Shown here in pieces: positions 1 through 9,838 of a DNA stretch of 64,000 nucleotides. The position numbers and the translations under genes were made by a program. Below the pieces are notes generated by a model. It had not been told where the DNA came from. It made no database searches and saw nothing but the letters and a program-made list of their open reading frames with translations. Source of the stretch: Mesorhizobium sp. Root157 (GTDB taxonomy: Bacteria; Pseudomonadota; Alphaproteobacteria; Rhizobiales; Rhizobiaceae); NCBI RefSeq assembly GCF_001427385.1, contig NZ_LMGJ01000003.1, positions 46,933 to 110,932 on the forward strand. The letters are read 5' to 3'. Every line of letters begins with the position of its first letter. The first letter of the stretch is position 1.

Positions 1-1238
1 GCCGTTCCAAGGGTGTTTCTGTCCGACTGGGCAAGGTGGAGAGCACGGAAGCTTCGGAGAGCGAGGACGTTTCGCTGCGGGTGTTCGTCGGTAAGCGGCT
101 GGCAAGCGTTTCGGCAACGGCCGGGTCAGATCCGAAAGCGTTGGCGGAGCGCGCCGTTGCCATGGCGAGGGTTTCGCCGGAAGATTCTTTTCAGGGGCTT
201 GCCGACCAGGCGCTACTGGTAAAGACGCCCCGCGACCTTGACCTGTTCGATGCGACCGAGGTTTCCGCCGAACGGCTCAAGGAGGATGCGCTGGCGGCGG
301 AAGAGGCCGCACTTGCAGTCAAGGGAATAACCAATTCTTCCGGCAGCGGCGCCAGCGCCGGGTTTGGCGGTTTGGTTCTTGCCACGTCAAACGGCTTCGT
401 CGGTCAATATGTCGCCACGCGCTTTTCGCGCTCCGCCAGCGTCATAGCGGGCGAGGGCACCGGTATGGAACGCGACTACGACTATTCCTCACGCCAGCAT
501 TTCGCCGATCTAGATACGCCGCAGGACATTGGCCGGAAAGCAGGCGAGCGAGCGGTGAAGCGCCTCGGTGCGCGAAAGGCGGCAACCGGGCCGGTCACGG
601 TCGTGTTCGATCCGCGCGTGGCGCGGGGCATAGCCGGGCATCTGGCCGGCGCGATCAATGGTGCATCGGTGGCGCGCAAGACCAGTTTCCTGCGTGACAT
701 GATGGGCAAGCAGGTGGCGTCGGCATCCATCACCGTATCGGACGAGCCGCTACGCCGGCGCGGCCAGGCGTCGAGACCTTTCGACGGCGAAGGGGTCGAG
801 GGCGAGAAACTGCTGATGGTCGAAAAGGGCATGCTGAACCACTGGTTCCTGTCTACATCGGCGGCCCGGGAACTCGGCCTGACAACCAACGGACGCGGCT
901 CCCGCAATGGATCGTCGGTGTCGCCGTCATCCACCAATCTCGCCATTGAGGCGGGAGAACGGTCGCCGGAGGATTTGATCGGGGACCTGAAGTCTGGTTT
1001 CTACGTCACGGAGGTGTTCGGCCAGGGCGTCAACATGGTGACGGGTGAATACAGCCGTGGCGCGTCGGGCTTCTGGATCGAAAACGGTGAACTCGCCTAT
1101 CCCGTCTCGGAAGTGACCATCGCCTCCAATCTGAAGACCATGTTCCTCAATCTGGTTCCAGCCAACGATCTCGATCGCAATTTCGGCACGGCGGCCCCGA
1201 CACTGTTGATTGAAGGAATGACCCTTGCCGGGAGTTGA
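1..1238 (+). CDS. pmbA: TldE/PmbA-family metalloprotease subunit, 5' truncated by the window edge
   Basis: The reading frame is open from base 3 and already codes for protein before the first internal start, so the true start lies upstream. About 411 residues are visible of a family usually near 450. The C-terminal half carries the conserved TldD/PmbA blocks, including MERDYDYS, RGASGFWIENGE and YPVSEVTIA. TldE (PmbA) pairs with TldD to form a cytoplasmic protease known for trimming modified peptides such as microcin B17 and for antitoxin turnover. PmbA subunits lack the zinc motif of TldD, and I see no HExxxH here, which favours PmbA. Its last 14 bases overlap the TTG start of the next gene, suggesting co-transcription. 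Identity is firm from the conserved blocks; the substrate in this organism is unknown. Confidence 0.9.
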   Translation, partial: RSKGVSVRLGKVESTEASESEDVSLRVFVGKRLASVSATAGSDPKALAERAVAMARVSPEDSFQGLADQALLVKTPRDLDLFDATEVSAERLKEDALAAEEAALAVKGITNSSGSGASAGFGGLVLATSNGFVGQYVATRFSRSASVIAGEGTGMERDYDYSSRQHFADLDTPQDIGRKAGERAVKRLGARKAATGPVTVVFDPRVARGIAGHLAGAINGASVARKTSFLRDMMGKQVASASITVSDEPLRRRGQASRPFDGEGVEGEKLLMVEKGMLNHWFLSTSAARELGLTTNGRGSRNGSSVSPSSTNLAIEAGERSPEDLIGDLKSGFYVTEVFGQGVNMVTGEYSRGASGFWIENGELAYPVSEVTIASNLKTMFLNLVPANDLDRNFGTAAPTLLIEGMTLAGS

Positions 1239-2034
1239 CGAAGCCGGCCTTGCTACGGCCCAGGAAGATCTTGCGCTCTTGCGCGACGCCGCGCGTGAGG
1301 CTGGCGCCATCGCCATGCGTTATTTCGGCAAAAGTCCCGAAGTATGGATGAAAGGCGGAACCTCGCCGGTGAGTGAGGCCGATTATGCGGCCGATGCCTA
1401 TCTTCGTGAAACGTTGTTGAAGGCGCGGCCGGACTATGGCTGGCTCTCCGAGGAAACAGCCGACGATCTTTCCCGGCTGAAGGCACGCCGTACCTTTGTC
1501 GTGGATCCGATCGACGGCACGCGTGCCTTTCTGGCAGGCAATGCCACATGGTGTGTCAGTGTTGCCGTGGTGGAGCGGGGCCGGTCGTTGGCGGGCGTTC
1601 TCGATTGCCCGGCGAAACAGGAAACCTACTGGGCTGTTTCAGGATCTGGCGCGTTTTGCAATGGCAGCCGCATCGCTGTTCGGCTAACCAGACCGGAACC
1701 GGAAGTGGCGGGACCGAAGGCGCTCGTTGATCAGCTGCCGGTCGGTTTGCTGGAACGGTTACGGCGGGTGGCCCATGTTCCGTCGCTCGCCTACCGGCTT
1801 GCCATGATTGCGGCCGGTACCATCGATGCGAGCTTCGTGAAACCGAATTCGCACGACTGGGACATTGCCGCCGCAGCACTGATCCTGAGCGAAGCCGGTG
1901 GCGAAGTGCGTGATAGCAGCGGGCATGCGCCATTATTCGCCCGCGAAAAGATCAGACATGGCTCCCTTGCTGCCGGCAGCGGTGAATTGCTTGGCGCCCT
2001 GTCGTCCGTCATAGCCGAGCCGAATACGCTGTAG
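1225..2034 (+). CDS. Inositol monophosphatase-superfamily phosphatase (CysQ-like 3'(2'),5'-bisphosphate nucleotidase)
   Basis: This 269-residue protein has the Li+-sensitive, Mg-dependent phosphatase signature: an acidic pair in LSEETADD, the metal-binding motif VDPIDGTRAF near residue 95, and the C-terminal HDWDIAAAALILSEAGG near residue 210. Enzymes of this fold release phosphate from inositol monophosphate or from 3'-phosphoadenosine 5'-phosphate (CysQ), the latter protecting sulfate assimilation. Which substrate applies cannot be told from sequence alone; CysQ is the usual assignment for this neighbourhood in Rhizobiales. The TTG start at 1225 overlaps pmbA by 14 bases and has AAGGA upstream. 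An ATG start near 1315 would cut into the conserved N-terminus, so TTG is preferred. Confidence 0.85.
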   Translation: MPGVDEAGLATAQEDLALLRDAAREAGAIAMRYFGKSPEVWMKGGTSPVSEADYAADAYLRETLLKARPDYGWLSEETADDLSRLKARRTFVVDPIDGTRAFLAGNATWCVSVAVVERGRSLAGVLDCPAKQETYWAVSGSGAFCNGSRIAVRLTRPEPEVAGPKALVDQLPVGLLERLRRVAHVPSLAYRLAMIAAGTIDASFVKPNSHDWDIAAAALILSEAGGEVRDSSGHAPLFAREKIRHGSLAAGSGELLGALSSVIAEPNTL

Positions 2035-2109
2035 GCATATTCGCAGGTTTAAATGTTAGCAGGTTTGGATTAGACCAAGCGCCAATCTTTCAAGTTTCAA
2101 AGGACAAAC

Positions 2110-2355
2110 ATGAGCGGTAGTGACGGAAAGCAGCAACTTCTGCATCTGGTGTTCGGCGGAGAGCTGACCGAATTGGGCGGGACGGAGTTTCGCGACCTCG
2201 ATGCGCTCGATGTCGTCGGTATCTATCCTGATTACCAATCCGCCGCGGCGGCCTGGAAAGCCAAGGCGCAGGCCAGCGTCGACAATGCGCATATGCGCTA
2301 CTTCGTAGTGCACCTGCACCGGCTGTTGGAACCGCAAAACAAGGCTGACGCTTGA
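2110..2355 (+). CDS. DUF4170 family protein
   Basis: A small 81-residue acidic protein without signal peptide or membrane segment. The blocks HLVFGGELTEL, YPDYQSAAAAWKAKAQ and YFVVHLHRLL match DUF4170, a family almost confined to alphaproteobacteria and of unknown function. AAAGGA lies 8 bases before the ATG. Its stop codon overlaps the TTG start of the acyltransferase gene, and the order DUF4170-acyltransferase-waaA-lpxK suggests a role linked to lipid A/Kdo assembly, although that is context only. Confidence 0.85.
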   Translation: MSGSDGKQQLLHLVFGGELTELGGTEFRDLDALDVVGIYPDYQSAAAAWKAKAQASVDNAHMRYFVVHLHRLLEPQNKADA

Positions 2356-3146
2356 CAACGGAGCAGGAAATCGCGCCGTCGCGGGCCAAGAACTCCGTGA
2401 CAGGCCCAAAGCGAAACAGGCCGCTCAAGAAGGCATGGCGGACGATTCGTCAGCCTTTGGCCGAGTCGCGCTTCGCCAAGGGTGCGATTGCCAGCCTGTT
2501 TGCTCAAGTGCTGCGTTTCATCCGCCTGACCAATCTGCCGGCCAAAGGGTCCGCTTCGATCTCGGGGGGCGAATACAAAACCCTTGAGCCAGGCATCATC
2601 GCCCTGTGGCATGGCCAGCACATTCTCGCGCCGGTATTTTATCCGAAGGGCCGCCCGTTGGTCGCCATGGTATCGCGCAGCGCCGATGCCGAACTCAATG
2701 CACTGGTCGTCGAGAAATTCGGCATCGAAGCCGTGCGTGGCTCAGGCGGGCGTGACAATGCCCGCCATCTCGACAAGGGCGGGGCCAAGGCTTTGATTGC
2801 GCTGAAGAAGGCGCTGGTCGCAGGCAAGAATGTCGCCATGATCGCCGATATCCCGCACGGCACGCCGCGCGATGCCGGTCTGGGCATTGTGCTGCTGGCG
2901 AGGTTGTCCGGCCGGCCGATCCTGCCCACCGCCATCACCACCAGTCGACGCAAGGTGCTGGAACGAAGCTGGGACAAGACCACCATCAATCTGCCCTTCG
3001 GCCGGTCTTCGGTTGTTGTCGGCGAACCGGTATTCGTACCCAACGATGCCGACGAGGCAGAAATGGAACGCAAGCGCCAGGAAGTTACGGATTCGCTCAA
3101 CGCGGCCACTGCCAAGGCCTACCAACTGGTGGGCTCCGCCGAATGA
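2352..3146 (+). CDS. Lysophospholipid acyltransferase family protein (DUF374)
   Basis: This 264-residue protein resembles DUF374/LPLAT-like acyltransferases: IALWHGQHILAP carries the catalytic-type histidine near residue 83, RGSGGRDN lies near 133, and the block DIPHGTPRDAGLG near 165 is typical. Such enzymes transfer acyl chains to lipid acceptors at the inner membrane. Position directly upstream of waaA (ATGA overlap at 3143-3146) points to lipid A or inner-core maturation. The TTG start at 2352 overlaps the DUF4170 stop, so all four genes 2110-5489 probably share one transcript. The N-terminal 30 residues are basic and may be membrane-associated. The exact acyl donor and acceptor are unknown. 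Confidence 0.85.
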   Translation: MTTEQEIAPSRAKNSVTGPKRNRPLKKAWRTIRQPLAESRFAKGAIASLFAQVLRFIRLTNLPAKGSASISGGEYKTLEPGIIALWHGQHILAPVFYPKGRPLVAMVSRSADAELNALVVEKFGIEAVRGSGGRDNARHLDKGGAKALIALKKALVAGKNVAMIADIPHGTPRDAGLGIVLLARLSGRPILPTAITTSRRKVLERSWDKTTINLPFGRSSVVVGEPVFVPNDADEAEMERKRQEVTDSLNAATAKAYQLVGSAE

Positions 3147-4459
3147 GCGAACGCACCGCGCGAATGATGTTGTCGGCATACCGCTACGTCGGCGCTGCCG
3201 CCTATCCGCTCATCGGGCCCTACGTGGCCTGGCGCGCCTCCAAAGGCAAGGAGGACCGCAGCCGCAGCCGCGAGCGCTATGGGGTTGCCGGCCGCGAGCG
3301 CCCGGACGGGCCGCTTATCTGGGTGCATGCCGCAAGCGTTGGCGAAACCATCGCGGTCGTACCGCTGGTGCAGAACATTCTGGGCTACGGCGTCCATGTC
3401 GTGCTGACCACAGGCACCGTCACGTCCGCCAAGGTGGTGCAGGAGCGATTGCCGGATCGCGTCATCCATCAATATGTACCACTCGACCTGAAGCCCGCAG
3501 TCAGCCGCTTCCTCGACCATTGGCAACCGGACCTGGCAATTATTGCCGAATCCGAAATCTGGCCGATGACGATCCTCGAACTCGGTGCCCGGCGGGTACC
3601 GCAAGTTCTCGTCAATGGCCGTATGTCGGATCGTTCGTTTGCCTCGTGGAAGAAGCGCGCGAGCCTGGCTGAGGCACTATTCGAGAACCTGGCTCATGTT
3701 GTTGCCCAGTCCGAAGTCGACGGAGAGCGATTCAGGGCGCTGGGCGCACGACCGGTCACCGTATCGGGCAATCTCAAGGTCGACACCGCGCCCCCGCCCG
3801 CCGATGAAACGGCGCTGCACGCGTTAAAAAGCCAGATCGACGGGCGCCCGACATGGGCCGCCATCTCGACCCATGACGGCGAAGAAGCGATGGCTGCCGA
3901 GGTTCATGCTGCCTTGCATGCGCGCCATCGCGGTCTGCTAACGATCATTGTGCCACGCCATCCGGAACGGGCCGAGGCACTTGTCACTCAACTGGAGGGC
4001 ATGGGCCTCAAGGTGGCGCGCCGGAGCCTTGGCGAAAAAATTTCTCCCGACACCGATATCCTGCTTGGCGATACGATCGGCGAGATGGGGCTCTATCTGA
4101 GACTGACCGAGATCGCCTTTGTCGGGCGCTCGCTGACATCGACAGGCGGCCAGAATCCGTTGGAGCCTGCCATGCTGGATACAGCAGTTCTGGCAGGGCG
4201 AAATGTTCAGAATTTCCGCGACTCCTACCAAAAGTTGATTGAGAGCGGCGGCGCCAAGCTGGTGCGGGACCGCAACATGCTCGCCGGCGCCGTCAACTAC
4301 CTGCTGAGCAACGAAGTCGCCCGCCACGACATGATGACGGCGGCGGCGGCAACGGTTGAAGAAATGCGCGGTGCGCTTGCAGCGACGATGAAAGCTCTGG
4401 AACCCTATATCCAACCTCTCGTTGTGAAGGCGCGGCTTTGGCGCGCGGGTAGTCAGTAG
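3143..4459 (+). CDS. waaA: 3-deoxy-D-manno-octulosonic acid (Kdo) transferase
   Basis: WaaA (KdtA) attaches Kdo to lipid IVA on the cytoplasmic face of the inner membrane, the first step of LPS core assembly. The 438-residue length fits the family (about 425-440). Visible features are a hydrophobic N-terminus (YRYVGAAAYPLIGPYVAW), the GT-B N-domain motif WVHAASVGET near residue 58, ESEIWPM near 136, and the C-terminal donor-binding block GGQNPLEPAML near 335. The ATGA overlap with the acyltransferase upstream and a 1-base gap to lpxK downstream indicate tight translational coupling. The number of Kdo units transferred cannot be read from sequence. Confidence 0.95.
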   Translation: MSERTARMMLSAYRYVGAAAYPLIGPYVAWRASKGKEDRSRSRERYGVAGRERPDGPLIWVHAASVGETIAVVPLVQNILGYGVHVVLTTGTVTSAKVVQERLPDRVIHQYVPLDLKPAVSRFLDHWQPDLAIIAESEIWPMTILELGARRVPQVLVNGRMSDRSFASWKKRASLAEALFENLAHVVAQSEVDGERFRALGARPVTVSGNLKVDTAPPPADETALHALKSQIDGRPTWAAISTHDGEEAMAAEVHAALHARHRGLLTIIVPRHPERAEALVTQLEGMGLKVARRSLGEKISPDTDILLGDTIGEMGLYLRLTEIAFVGRSLTSTGGQNPLEPAMLDTAVLAGRNVQNFRDSYQKLIESGGAKLVRDRNMLAGAVNYLLSNEVARHDMMTAAAATVEEMRGALAATMKALEPYIQPLVVKARLWRAGSQ

Positions 4460-4460
4460 G

Positions 4461-5489
4461 ATGGCGAGCGAAGCGCCGCCGTTCTGGTGGGAGAAGCCGG
4501 ACTGGCGCGCCTTTGCGCTGTCGCCGCTGTCTTTTACCTATGGTTTCGTCGCCGGCCGACGCATGCACACGGCGAAAAGGGAGAAGATTGCGGCTCCCGT
4601 GCTCTGCGTCGGCAATTTCACCGTCGGCGGGACCGGCAAGACGCCGGTGTCCATAGCATTGGCCCGGCACGCGAAACGCATGCAATTGAAGCCGGGCATT
4701 CTTTCGCGCGGCCATGGTGGTGGTTTTTCCAGCTCGCACATCGTCGATCCACAACACGATAGCGCCAAGCACGTTGGCGACGAGCCGCTGCTTCTGGCCG
4801 AGCATGCGCCAGTTGTTGTGACGCCCAATCGTGCAGTCGGAGCGCGGCTGCTGATCGAAAAGCACGGCTGTGATTTCCTTATCATGGATGACGGCTTTCA
4901 GAGCGCGCGCATCCATATCGACTATGCGCTCGTAGTGGTCGACGCCCGTTATGGGCTTGGCAACGGCAGGGTCATCCCGGCAGGGCCATTGCGGGCCAGA
5001 GTGGTCGACCAACTGGTGTACACGAGTGCGTTGCTGAAAATGGGAGAAGGGACGGCTGCCGATGGAGTCGTGCGCCAGGCGGCGCGTGCCGGCAAGCCCA
5101 TTTTCGAGGCCCGCACGCGACCCCGCGGCAGGAAAGCGTTCGCCGGAAAGCGGTTCCTGGCCTTCGCCGGCATAGGCCACCCGGACAAGTTCTTCGACAC
5201 GGTTGCCGAAACCGGCGGAACCGTGGTGCTGTCGCGCTCCTTTCCGGATCACCATGTCTATGGCGAGGATGAACTTGCGGAGTTGTTGAAGACCGCCCGT
5301 GCCAACGACGTGCGCCTGATAACGACAGCCAAGGATGCCGCACGGCTTCGCCATGGGGCTGCGCCGGGTGAATTCCTTGAGATGCTGGACGTTCTGGAGA
5401 TCGACACAGTGTTCGAACAGGAAGACGCGCCGGTCCGTGTCATCAACGAGACGCTGGAAGCTTGGCGGTTGCGTCGACTCAAGGGCTGA
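4461..5489 (+). CDS. lpxK: Tetraacyldisaccharide 4'-kinase
   Basis: LpxK phosphorylates the 4' position of the tetraacyldisaccharide precursor to make lipid IVA. At 342 residues it has normal length. The N-terminal membrane-associating segment is followed by the P-loop VGGTGKTPVSIAL near residue 56, then the family blocks GDEPLLLAE near 110 and IMDDGFQ near 143. It is the last gene of the DUF4170-acyltransferase-waaA-lpxK set and ends 6 bases before the convergent stop of the DUF2093 gene. Biochemically LpxK acts before WaaA, so the gene order is opposite to the reaction order. Confidence 0.95.
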   Translation: MASEAPPFWWEKPDWRAFALSPLSFTYGFVAGRRMHTAKREKIAAPVLCVGNFTVGGTGKTPVSIALARHAKRMQLKPGILSRGHGGGFSSSHIVDPQHDSAKHVGDEPLLLAEHAPVVVTPNRAVGARLLIEKHGCDFLIMDDGFQSARIHIDYALVVVDARYGLGNGRVIPAGPLRARVVDQLVYTSALLKMGEGTAADGVVRQAARAGKPIFEARTRPRGRKAFAGKRFLAFAGIGHPDKFFDTVAETGGTVVLSRSFPDHHVYGEDELAELLKTARANDVRLITTAKDAARLRHGAAPGEFLEMLDVLEIDTVFEQEDAPVRVINETLEAWRLRRLKG

Positions 5490-5495
5490 AATCCT

Positions 5496-5729
5496 TTACC
5501 GCCGGCTACGCCACTCCGGGTGCATTTCCAGTGCGCGGTTGAAGGAAATTATGGCGCTGACGTAAGGCTCTTGCCGCTCGACGCTCCAATATTTCAGTTC
5601 GTCGAGGGGGATGCTTTCGCCGGTAACGGCGCAGCGCACGAACGCGCCGGGGCTCGTCACCTGGAAATCGCCATCAAGGTAACGGATGCGGGCTTCCCGG
5701 CTGCCGGGGCCTTCAAAGCGGTTCATCAT
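5496..5729 (-). CDS. DUF2093 family protein
   Basis: A 77-residue soluble protein whose blocks FEGPGSREARIRYLDGDF and GESIPLDELKYWSVERQEPY match DUF2093, a small alphaproteobacterial family of unknown function. It is convergent with lpxK with only six bases between the stops. The ORF opens with two successive methionines; the second (5726) is an equally possible start. No operon partner: the LysR gene lies upstream on the same strand, 52 bases away. Confidence 0.85.
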   Translation of the reverse strand: MMNRFEGPGSREARIRYLDGDFQVTSPGAFVRCAVTGESIPLDELKYWSVERQEPYVSAIISFNRALEMHPEWRSRR

Positions 5730-5781
5730 GTGAGGGCACCAAGCTTCATGTGCATGTCATCGCCACAAATTGGCATCGAGG

Positions 5782-6738
5782 TCAAGCTTCAACGGTTGGT
5801 ATGGCTGAGTGATCGGCCGCGAGGAAAGCATCGATACGCTGGGCATCGGTCCCGGCTTCAGCGCCGATGCGGCGTGCCAGTTCTATAGCCGCGGCGCGAG
5901 GCCGCCCCAATGGTCGATCCAGCCAATAGGAAACGGGATTGAGAACGCGGCGTTCATCCACGGCCACGATACGTCCGCTTTCCAACTGCTGTACCGTGAG
6001 GGGCGGGCGGGCGAGTGCGACCCCAAGGCCATTGGCCGCGGCGTCCAGTACGAGGTTGTAGTCCTCGAAACGGCGGTCCTGTGGCCGTGGCCGATAATCG
6101 ATCCCCTGTGCGGCAAACCATGCGCGCCACGCAGAGGCATCCGAATCGTGGACCAGCGGAAATTTAAGGAACCTGGCTGCGTCGCCTTTGCCGATTTCCG
6201 CCGCAAGGGCAGGCGAGGCGATGGGAAAGCAATGTTCTTCAAACAGTTGCAGCGAGACGCGGCCGGGGATACGCCCGCGCCCGCAGCGAATCGACAAGTC
6301 GATGCCCTCGTCGGCAAGGTCCGCCTGGCGGATATCGACGTCGAGAACGATGCGCAGACGCGGTTCACGGCTCTCCAGCGCCAAAAGGCGCGGCATCAGC
6401 CAAAGTCCGCTGATCGATGGTATCGAAGTGAGACGTACGACAGCCGCGCCCCGAGGCTCGACCCAGCGGTCCGAAGTGTCGGCTATCAGAGCGAAGGCCT
6501 CGCTGGTACGAATGTGCAATCGCTGACCTTCGAGGGTGAGGGAAACGCCACGTGCACCGCGTTCGAACAGCTTCAGGCCAAGCCAGCCTTCCAGTTTGGC
6601 GATCTGACGACTGACGGCGCCGTGCGTGATGTTCAGTTTGTCGGCTGCGTTTGAAAAGCTTCCGGTACGCGCGGCCGCGTCGAAGGCGCGCAGGGTTTCC
6701 AGCGGCAGCATGGCGTTCAAGCTGTGATCCATAGTCAC
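5782..6738 (-). CDS. LysR family transcriptional regulator (GcvA-like)
   Basis: A 318-residue LysR regulator. The winged helix-turn-helix is at residues 10-70 (TLRAFDAAARTGSFSNAADK, then SRQIAKLEGWLGLKLFER), followed by a type 2 periplasmic-binding-fold effector domain from about residue 95. The motif RCGRGRIPG is seen in GcvA-like members. A GTG start at 6738 is chosen because GAGG sits 7 bases before it; the ATG two codons later (6732) has worse spacing. It is transcribed away from an EamA-type exporter, so it probably controls that gene. The effector is unknown. Confidence 0.88.
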   Translation of the reverse strand: MTMDHSLNAMLPLETLRAFDAAARTGSFSNAADKLNITHGAVSRQIAKLEGWLGLKLFERGARGVSLTLEGQRLHIRTSEAFALIADTSDRWVEPRGAAVVRLTSIPSISGLWLMPRLLALESREPRLRIVLDVDIRQADLADEGIDLSIRCGRGRIPGRVSLQLFEEHCFPIASPALAAEIGKGDAARFLKFPLVHDSDASAWRAWFAAQGIDYRPRPQDRRFEDYNLVLDAAANGLGVALARPPLTVQQLESGRIVAVDERRVLNPVSYWLDRPLGRPRAAAIELARRIGAEAGTDAQRIDAFLAADHSAIPTVEA

Positions 6739-6819
6739 AGCTCATCCTCGATTTGTTCGTTTGTCAATGTACGTAAACAGGTGCTCTTTAGATGCTGCTA
6801 GAATCGAACAGGAATTGGC

Positions 6820-7713
6820 ATGAATTCGGTGGCCGACACACAAGACTCCCGGCGGGCCATGGATGCAGCGGCAGGAATTGCCGTTGCTGTCACAGTGGTC
6901 GGCTGGGCATCGGCGTTTCCAGCGATTCGAGCAGGGTTGGAAGCATTCGGTCCGCTGGAACTTGGCGCGCTGCGCTTTGCCATCGCAGCCGTGCCTGCCG
7001 CTCTCTATCTTGCGATCACGCGCCCGACCTTTCCGAAGCCCAGCGAATTGTGGCGCTTCGCCTTCGGCGGCATTGTGTTCGTGGCGCTTTATACGGCCAT
7101 GCTCAACGTTGGCGAGCAGACCGTATCGGCGGGTGCGGCGAGTTTCATCATCAATGTCAGTCCGATCTTTACCGCGATTATGGCAATGATGATTTTGGGC
7201 GAGCGTTTCTCTGTCGTTGCCTGGGGTGGCACCTTCTTGTCGTTCGCGGGTATCGGCATCATCGCGATAGGGGAGAGTAACGGACTCCAATTCAACACGG
7301 GCACGCTGCTGGTGCTAGGGGCCGCACTATGTTCCGCCACCAACACCATTGTCCAGAAGCCATTGTTTTCTCATCATAACCCTCTCGGCGTTGCGGCGTG
7401 GAACATGGTGCTTGGCGCCCTGTGCCTGCTGCCTTTCCTGCCCAATGGGGTTGCCGAAATGCAGGTTGCTGACACGGCTGGGTTGGGCGCGGTCATCTAC
7501 CTCGGCATCGTGCCCAGTCTGATCGCCTATGCCGCATGGGCAATCGCACTGTCTCGCCTGCCAGCTGCCCGAGCCACGAATTTTCTCTATTGCGTCTCCC
7601 CGGTGGCAACGCTGATCGGTTTCTTCTGGCTCGGGGAAGTGCCGACATTGCTCGGCATCATTGGAGGTGTCTTGGCCCTGGGCGGCGTGGCCGTTGTCAA
7701 TCTGAAGCGATAG
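6820..7713 (+). CDS. EamA/DMT family transporter (RhaT-like)
   Basis: A 297-residue inner-membrane protein with about ten predicted transmembrane helices in two EamA repeats (residues about 15-140 and 160-295), as in drug/metabolite transporters such as RhtA or YdcZ relatives. Tell-tale blocks are ASAFPAIRAGL in the first repeat, FIINVSPIFTAIMA, and ATNFLYCVSPVATLIG in the second. AGGA precedes the ATG by 6 bases. The divergent LysR regulator, 81 bases away, likely governs it. These proteins usually export amino acids or other small metabolites; the substrate cannot be deduced. Confidence 0.88.
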   Translation: MNSVADTQDSRRAMDAAAGIAVAVTVVGWASAFPAIRAGLEAFGPLELGALRFAIAAVPAALYLAITRPTFPKPSELWRFAFGGIVFVALYTAMLNVGEQTVSAGAASFIINVSPIFTAIMAMMILGERFSVVAWGGTFLSFAGIGIIAIGESNGLQFNTGTLLVLGAALCSATNTIVQKPLFSHHNPLGVAAWNMVLGALCLLPFLPNGVAEMQVADTAGLGAVIYLGIVPSLIAYAAWAIALSRLPAARATNFLYCVSPVATLIGFFWLGEVPTLLGIIGGVLALGGVAVVNLKR

Positions 7714-7736
7714 AATGCCAGAACCTCTGGCCGTAT

Positions 7737-9590
7737 TCAGCGCCGGCCGAACAGCCGCTCTATATCGGCAAGCTTAAGCTCGATATAAGTCGGACGGCCA
7801 TGGTTGCAGGTACCGGAACCCGGCGTCGCTTCCATTTGGCGCAACAGCGCGTTCATCTCGTCAGGTTTCAGCAAACGGCCCGAGCGCACCGAGCCGTGGC
7901 AAGCCATGGTCGCGGCGATGTGGTGCAGGCGCTCCTTAAGGGTCTCGGTTGTATCGTTGTCGGCGATCTCATCGGCAAGGTCGCGCACCAATTTCTGCGT
8001 ATCGACTTCTCCCAGCATGGCAGGGGTTTCACGCACGGCCACGGCGCCGGGGCCAAAACGCTCGAGACGCAAGCCGAAGCAGGCGAGCGTTTCGCTGTGC
8101 AGTGCAAGGCGCTCCGCGTCATCTTCCGGCAGATCGACGATCTCCGGCAAAAGCAGCATTTGCGAAGGCAGGGCGCGCGAATAGAGTGCGTTCTTCAAGG
8201 CTTCGTAGACGAGCCGCTCATGCGCCGCATGCTGGTCGACGATAACCAGCGAATCGTTGGTTTGCGCCACGATATAGTTTTGATGCACCTGCGCCCGGGC
8301 AGCGCCGAGTTGAGTGCCGAGCAGGGCTTCCGGTGCTTCGTTTTGGCCAGCGCGGCTGTCGGCGCTGAGCATTGCATCGGCATCGAAGCCAGATTGCGGG
8401 CTTTCGCCAAAGCCGTTGCGGAAGTCCATATCGAGCGGCCGCTGTGACGAACGTGCAGGGTCGTACCCTGTTGCCGATGAGCGGGACGTTGCATCGTAGC
8501 TTCGGTGAGCATTCGATGGGCCGCCGCGATCATAGGAGCCGAATCCGGGTCGAAACGCTGCCATCATGCCGGCAGCTCCCGTCGTTGCGGCGCGGATGCC
8601 GGCGGCACCCAGACCTTCGCGGATGGCGCCAACGATGAGGCCGCGCACGAGACCAGGATCGCGAAAACGCACATCGGCCTTGGCCGGGTGTACGTTGACA
8701 TCGACGGTGGCTGGATCGAGCGTCAGAAACAGCACCGCGACGGCATGCCGGTCGCGCGGCAAGACATCGACAAAAGCCCCGCGGATGGCCCCGGCAATCA
8801 GTTTGTCACGAACGGGACGGCCGTTAACATAGGCGTATTGCTGCAATGCGTTGGCCCGCGTGAACGAGGGAATCGAGACGTGACCCTGCAACCGAACGCC
8901 TTCGCGCTCGGCATCGATGGCAATCGAGTTCTGCGGAAAATCAGCGCCCATCACCTGTGCTATGCGCCGCAGACGCCCGTCGGGGCTGCCGTCAGCGGCG
9001 GCAAGCTCCAGCGTCGAGCGGTCAGTACCGGCGAGCGTAAAGCGTACGGAGGGAAAGGCAATGGAAATGCGTTTGACGACATCGCTGGTGGCGGCGGTTT
9101 CGGCTCGTTCGCCTTTCATGAATTTCAGCCGGGCAGGGGTAGCGAAAAACAGATCCCTTACCTCGACGGTCGTGCCACGATTGGCCGCAGCCGGCCTGAC
9201 GGGCGAGACACGTCCGCCATCGATGCCAATTTCTGCAGCATTGTCGCTGGTTGCGGTGCGCGACCGGATCGACAGGCGCGCCACCGAGCCGATCGAGGGC
9301 AAGGCCTCGCCACGGAAGCCAAGCGAGCGGATGTCGTGAATATCGTCAGAGAGCTTTGAGGTGCAGTGGCGCGCCACCGCCAGCCCCAGTTCCCGTTCTG
9401 AAATGCCGGCGCCATCGTCCGTCACGCGGATCAGGTTCAGCCCGCCGCCGGCGGTGACGATCTCGACACGCGAGGCATGGGCATCGAGTGCGTTCTCGAC
9501 CAGTTCCTTGACCACGCTGGCGGGACGCTCGATCACCTCGCCGGCCGCGATCTGGTTGATCATCGTTTCGGATAGCTGGTGGATTGGCAT
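7737..9590 (-). CDS. mutL: DNA mismatch repair endonuclease MutL
   Basis: MutL couples MutS mismatch recognition to strand incision. This 617-residue protein has the GHKL ATPase motifs [15 protein letters not shown] (residues 12-26), [14 protein letters not shown] and [10 protein letters not shown] in the first 110 residues, a variable linker (about 340-430), and a C-terminal dimerisation domain. The endonuclease motif [12 protein letters not shown] near residue 455 is intact and the C-terminal CNHGRP is present, so this MutL should nick DNA itself, unlike the E. coli protein. This agrees with the usual absence of MutH in alphaproteobacteria. Its 3' end lies 23 bases from the convergent EamA gene. 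Confidence 0.95.
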   Translation of the reverse strand: MPIHQLSETMINQIAAGEVIERPASVVKELVENALDAHASRVEIVTAGGGLNLIRVTDDGAGISERELGLAVARHCTSKLSDDIHDIRSLGFRGEALPSIGSVARLSIRSRTATSDNAAEIGIDGGRVSPVRPAAANRGTTVEVRDLFFATPARLKFMKGERAETAATSDVVKRISIAFPSVRFTLAGTDRSTLELAAADGSPDGRLRRIAQVMGADFPQNSIAIDAEREGVRLQGHVSIPSFTRANALQQYAYVNGRPVRDKLIAGAIRGAFVDVLPRDRHAVAVLFLTLDPATVDVNVHPAKADVRFRDPGLVRGLIVGAIREGLGAAGIRAATTGAAGMMAAFRPGFGSYDRGGPSNAHRSYDATSRSSATGYDPARSSQRPLDMDFRNGFGESPQSGFDADAMLSADSRAGQNEAPEALLGTQLGAARAQVHQNYIVAQTNDSLVIVDQHAAHERLVYEALKNALYSRALPSQMLLLPEIVDLPEDDAERLALHSETLACFGLRLERFGPGAVAVRETPAMLGEVDTQKLVRDLADEIADNDTTETLKERLHHIAATMACHGSVRSGRLLKPDEMNALLRQMEATPGSGTCNHGRPTYIELKLADIERLFGRR

Positions 9591-9838
9591 GGCGTCACAC
9601 TAGCCGGATTCTACCGGGTGATGAAAGCGATTCAGGGCTCGCCTGGAAGTCAATCCCGCACCTTTTGTTCCGTAGGCCCGTTCGGCGGGGCAATGCTCTC
9701 GAATTCAGCGCACGAATGGCTGGCAGACTGGAAATCCCACATAAGAAAAGCTCATGGCAATCATCATGATTTTCCAACGTTACAAGCCACTTGCATCTGT
9801 TAGCATGACGACAGGGTATCCACAGGATCGACCTTGTC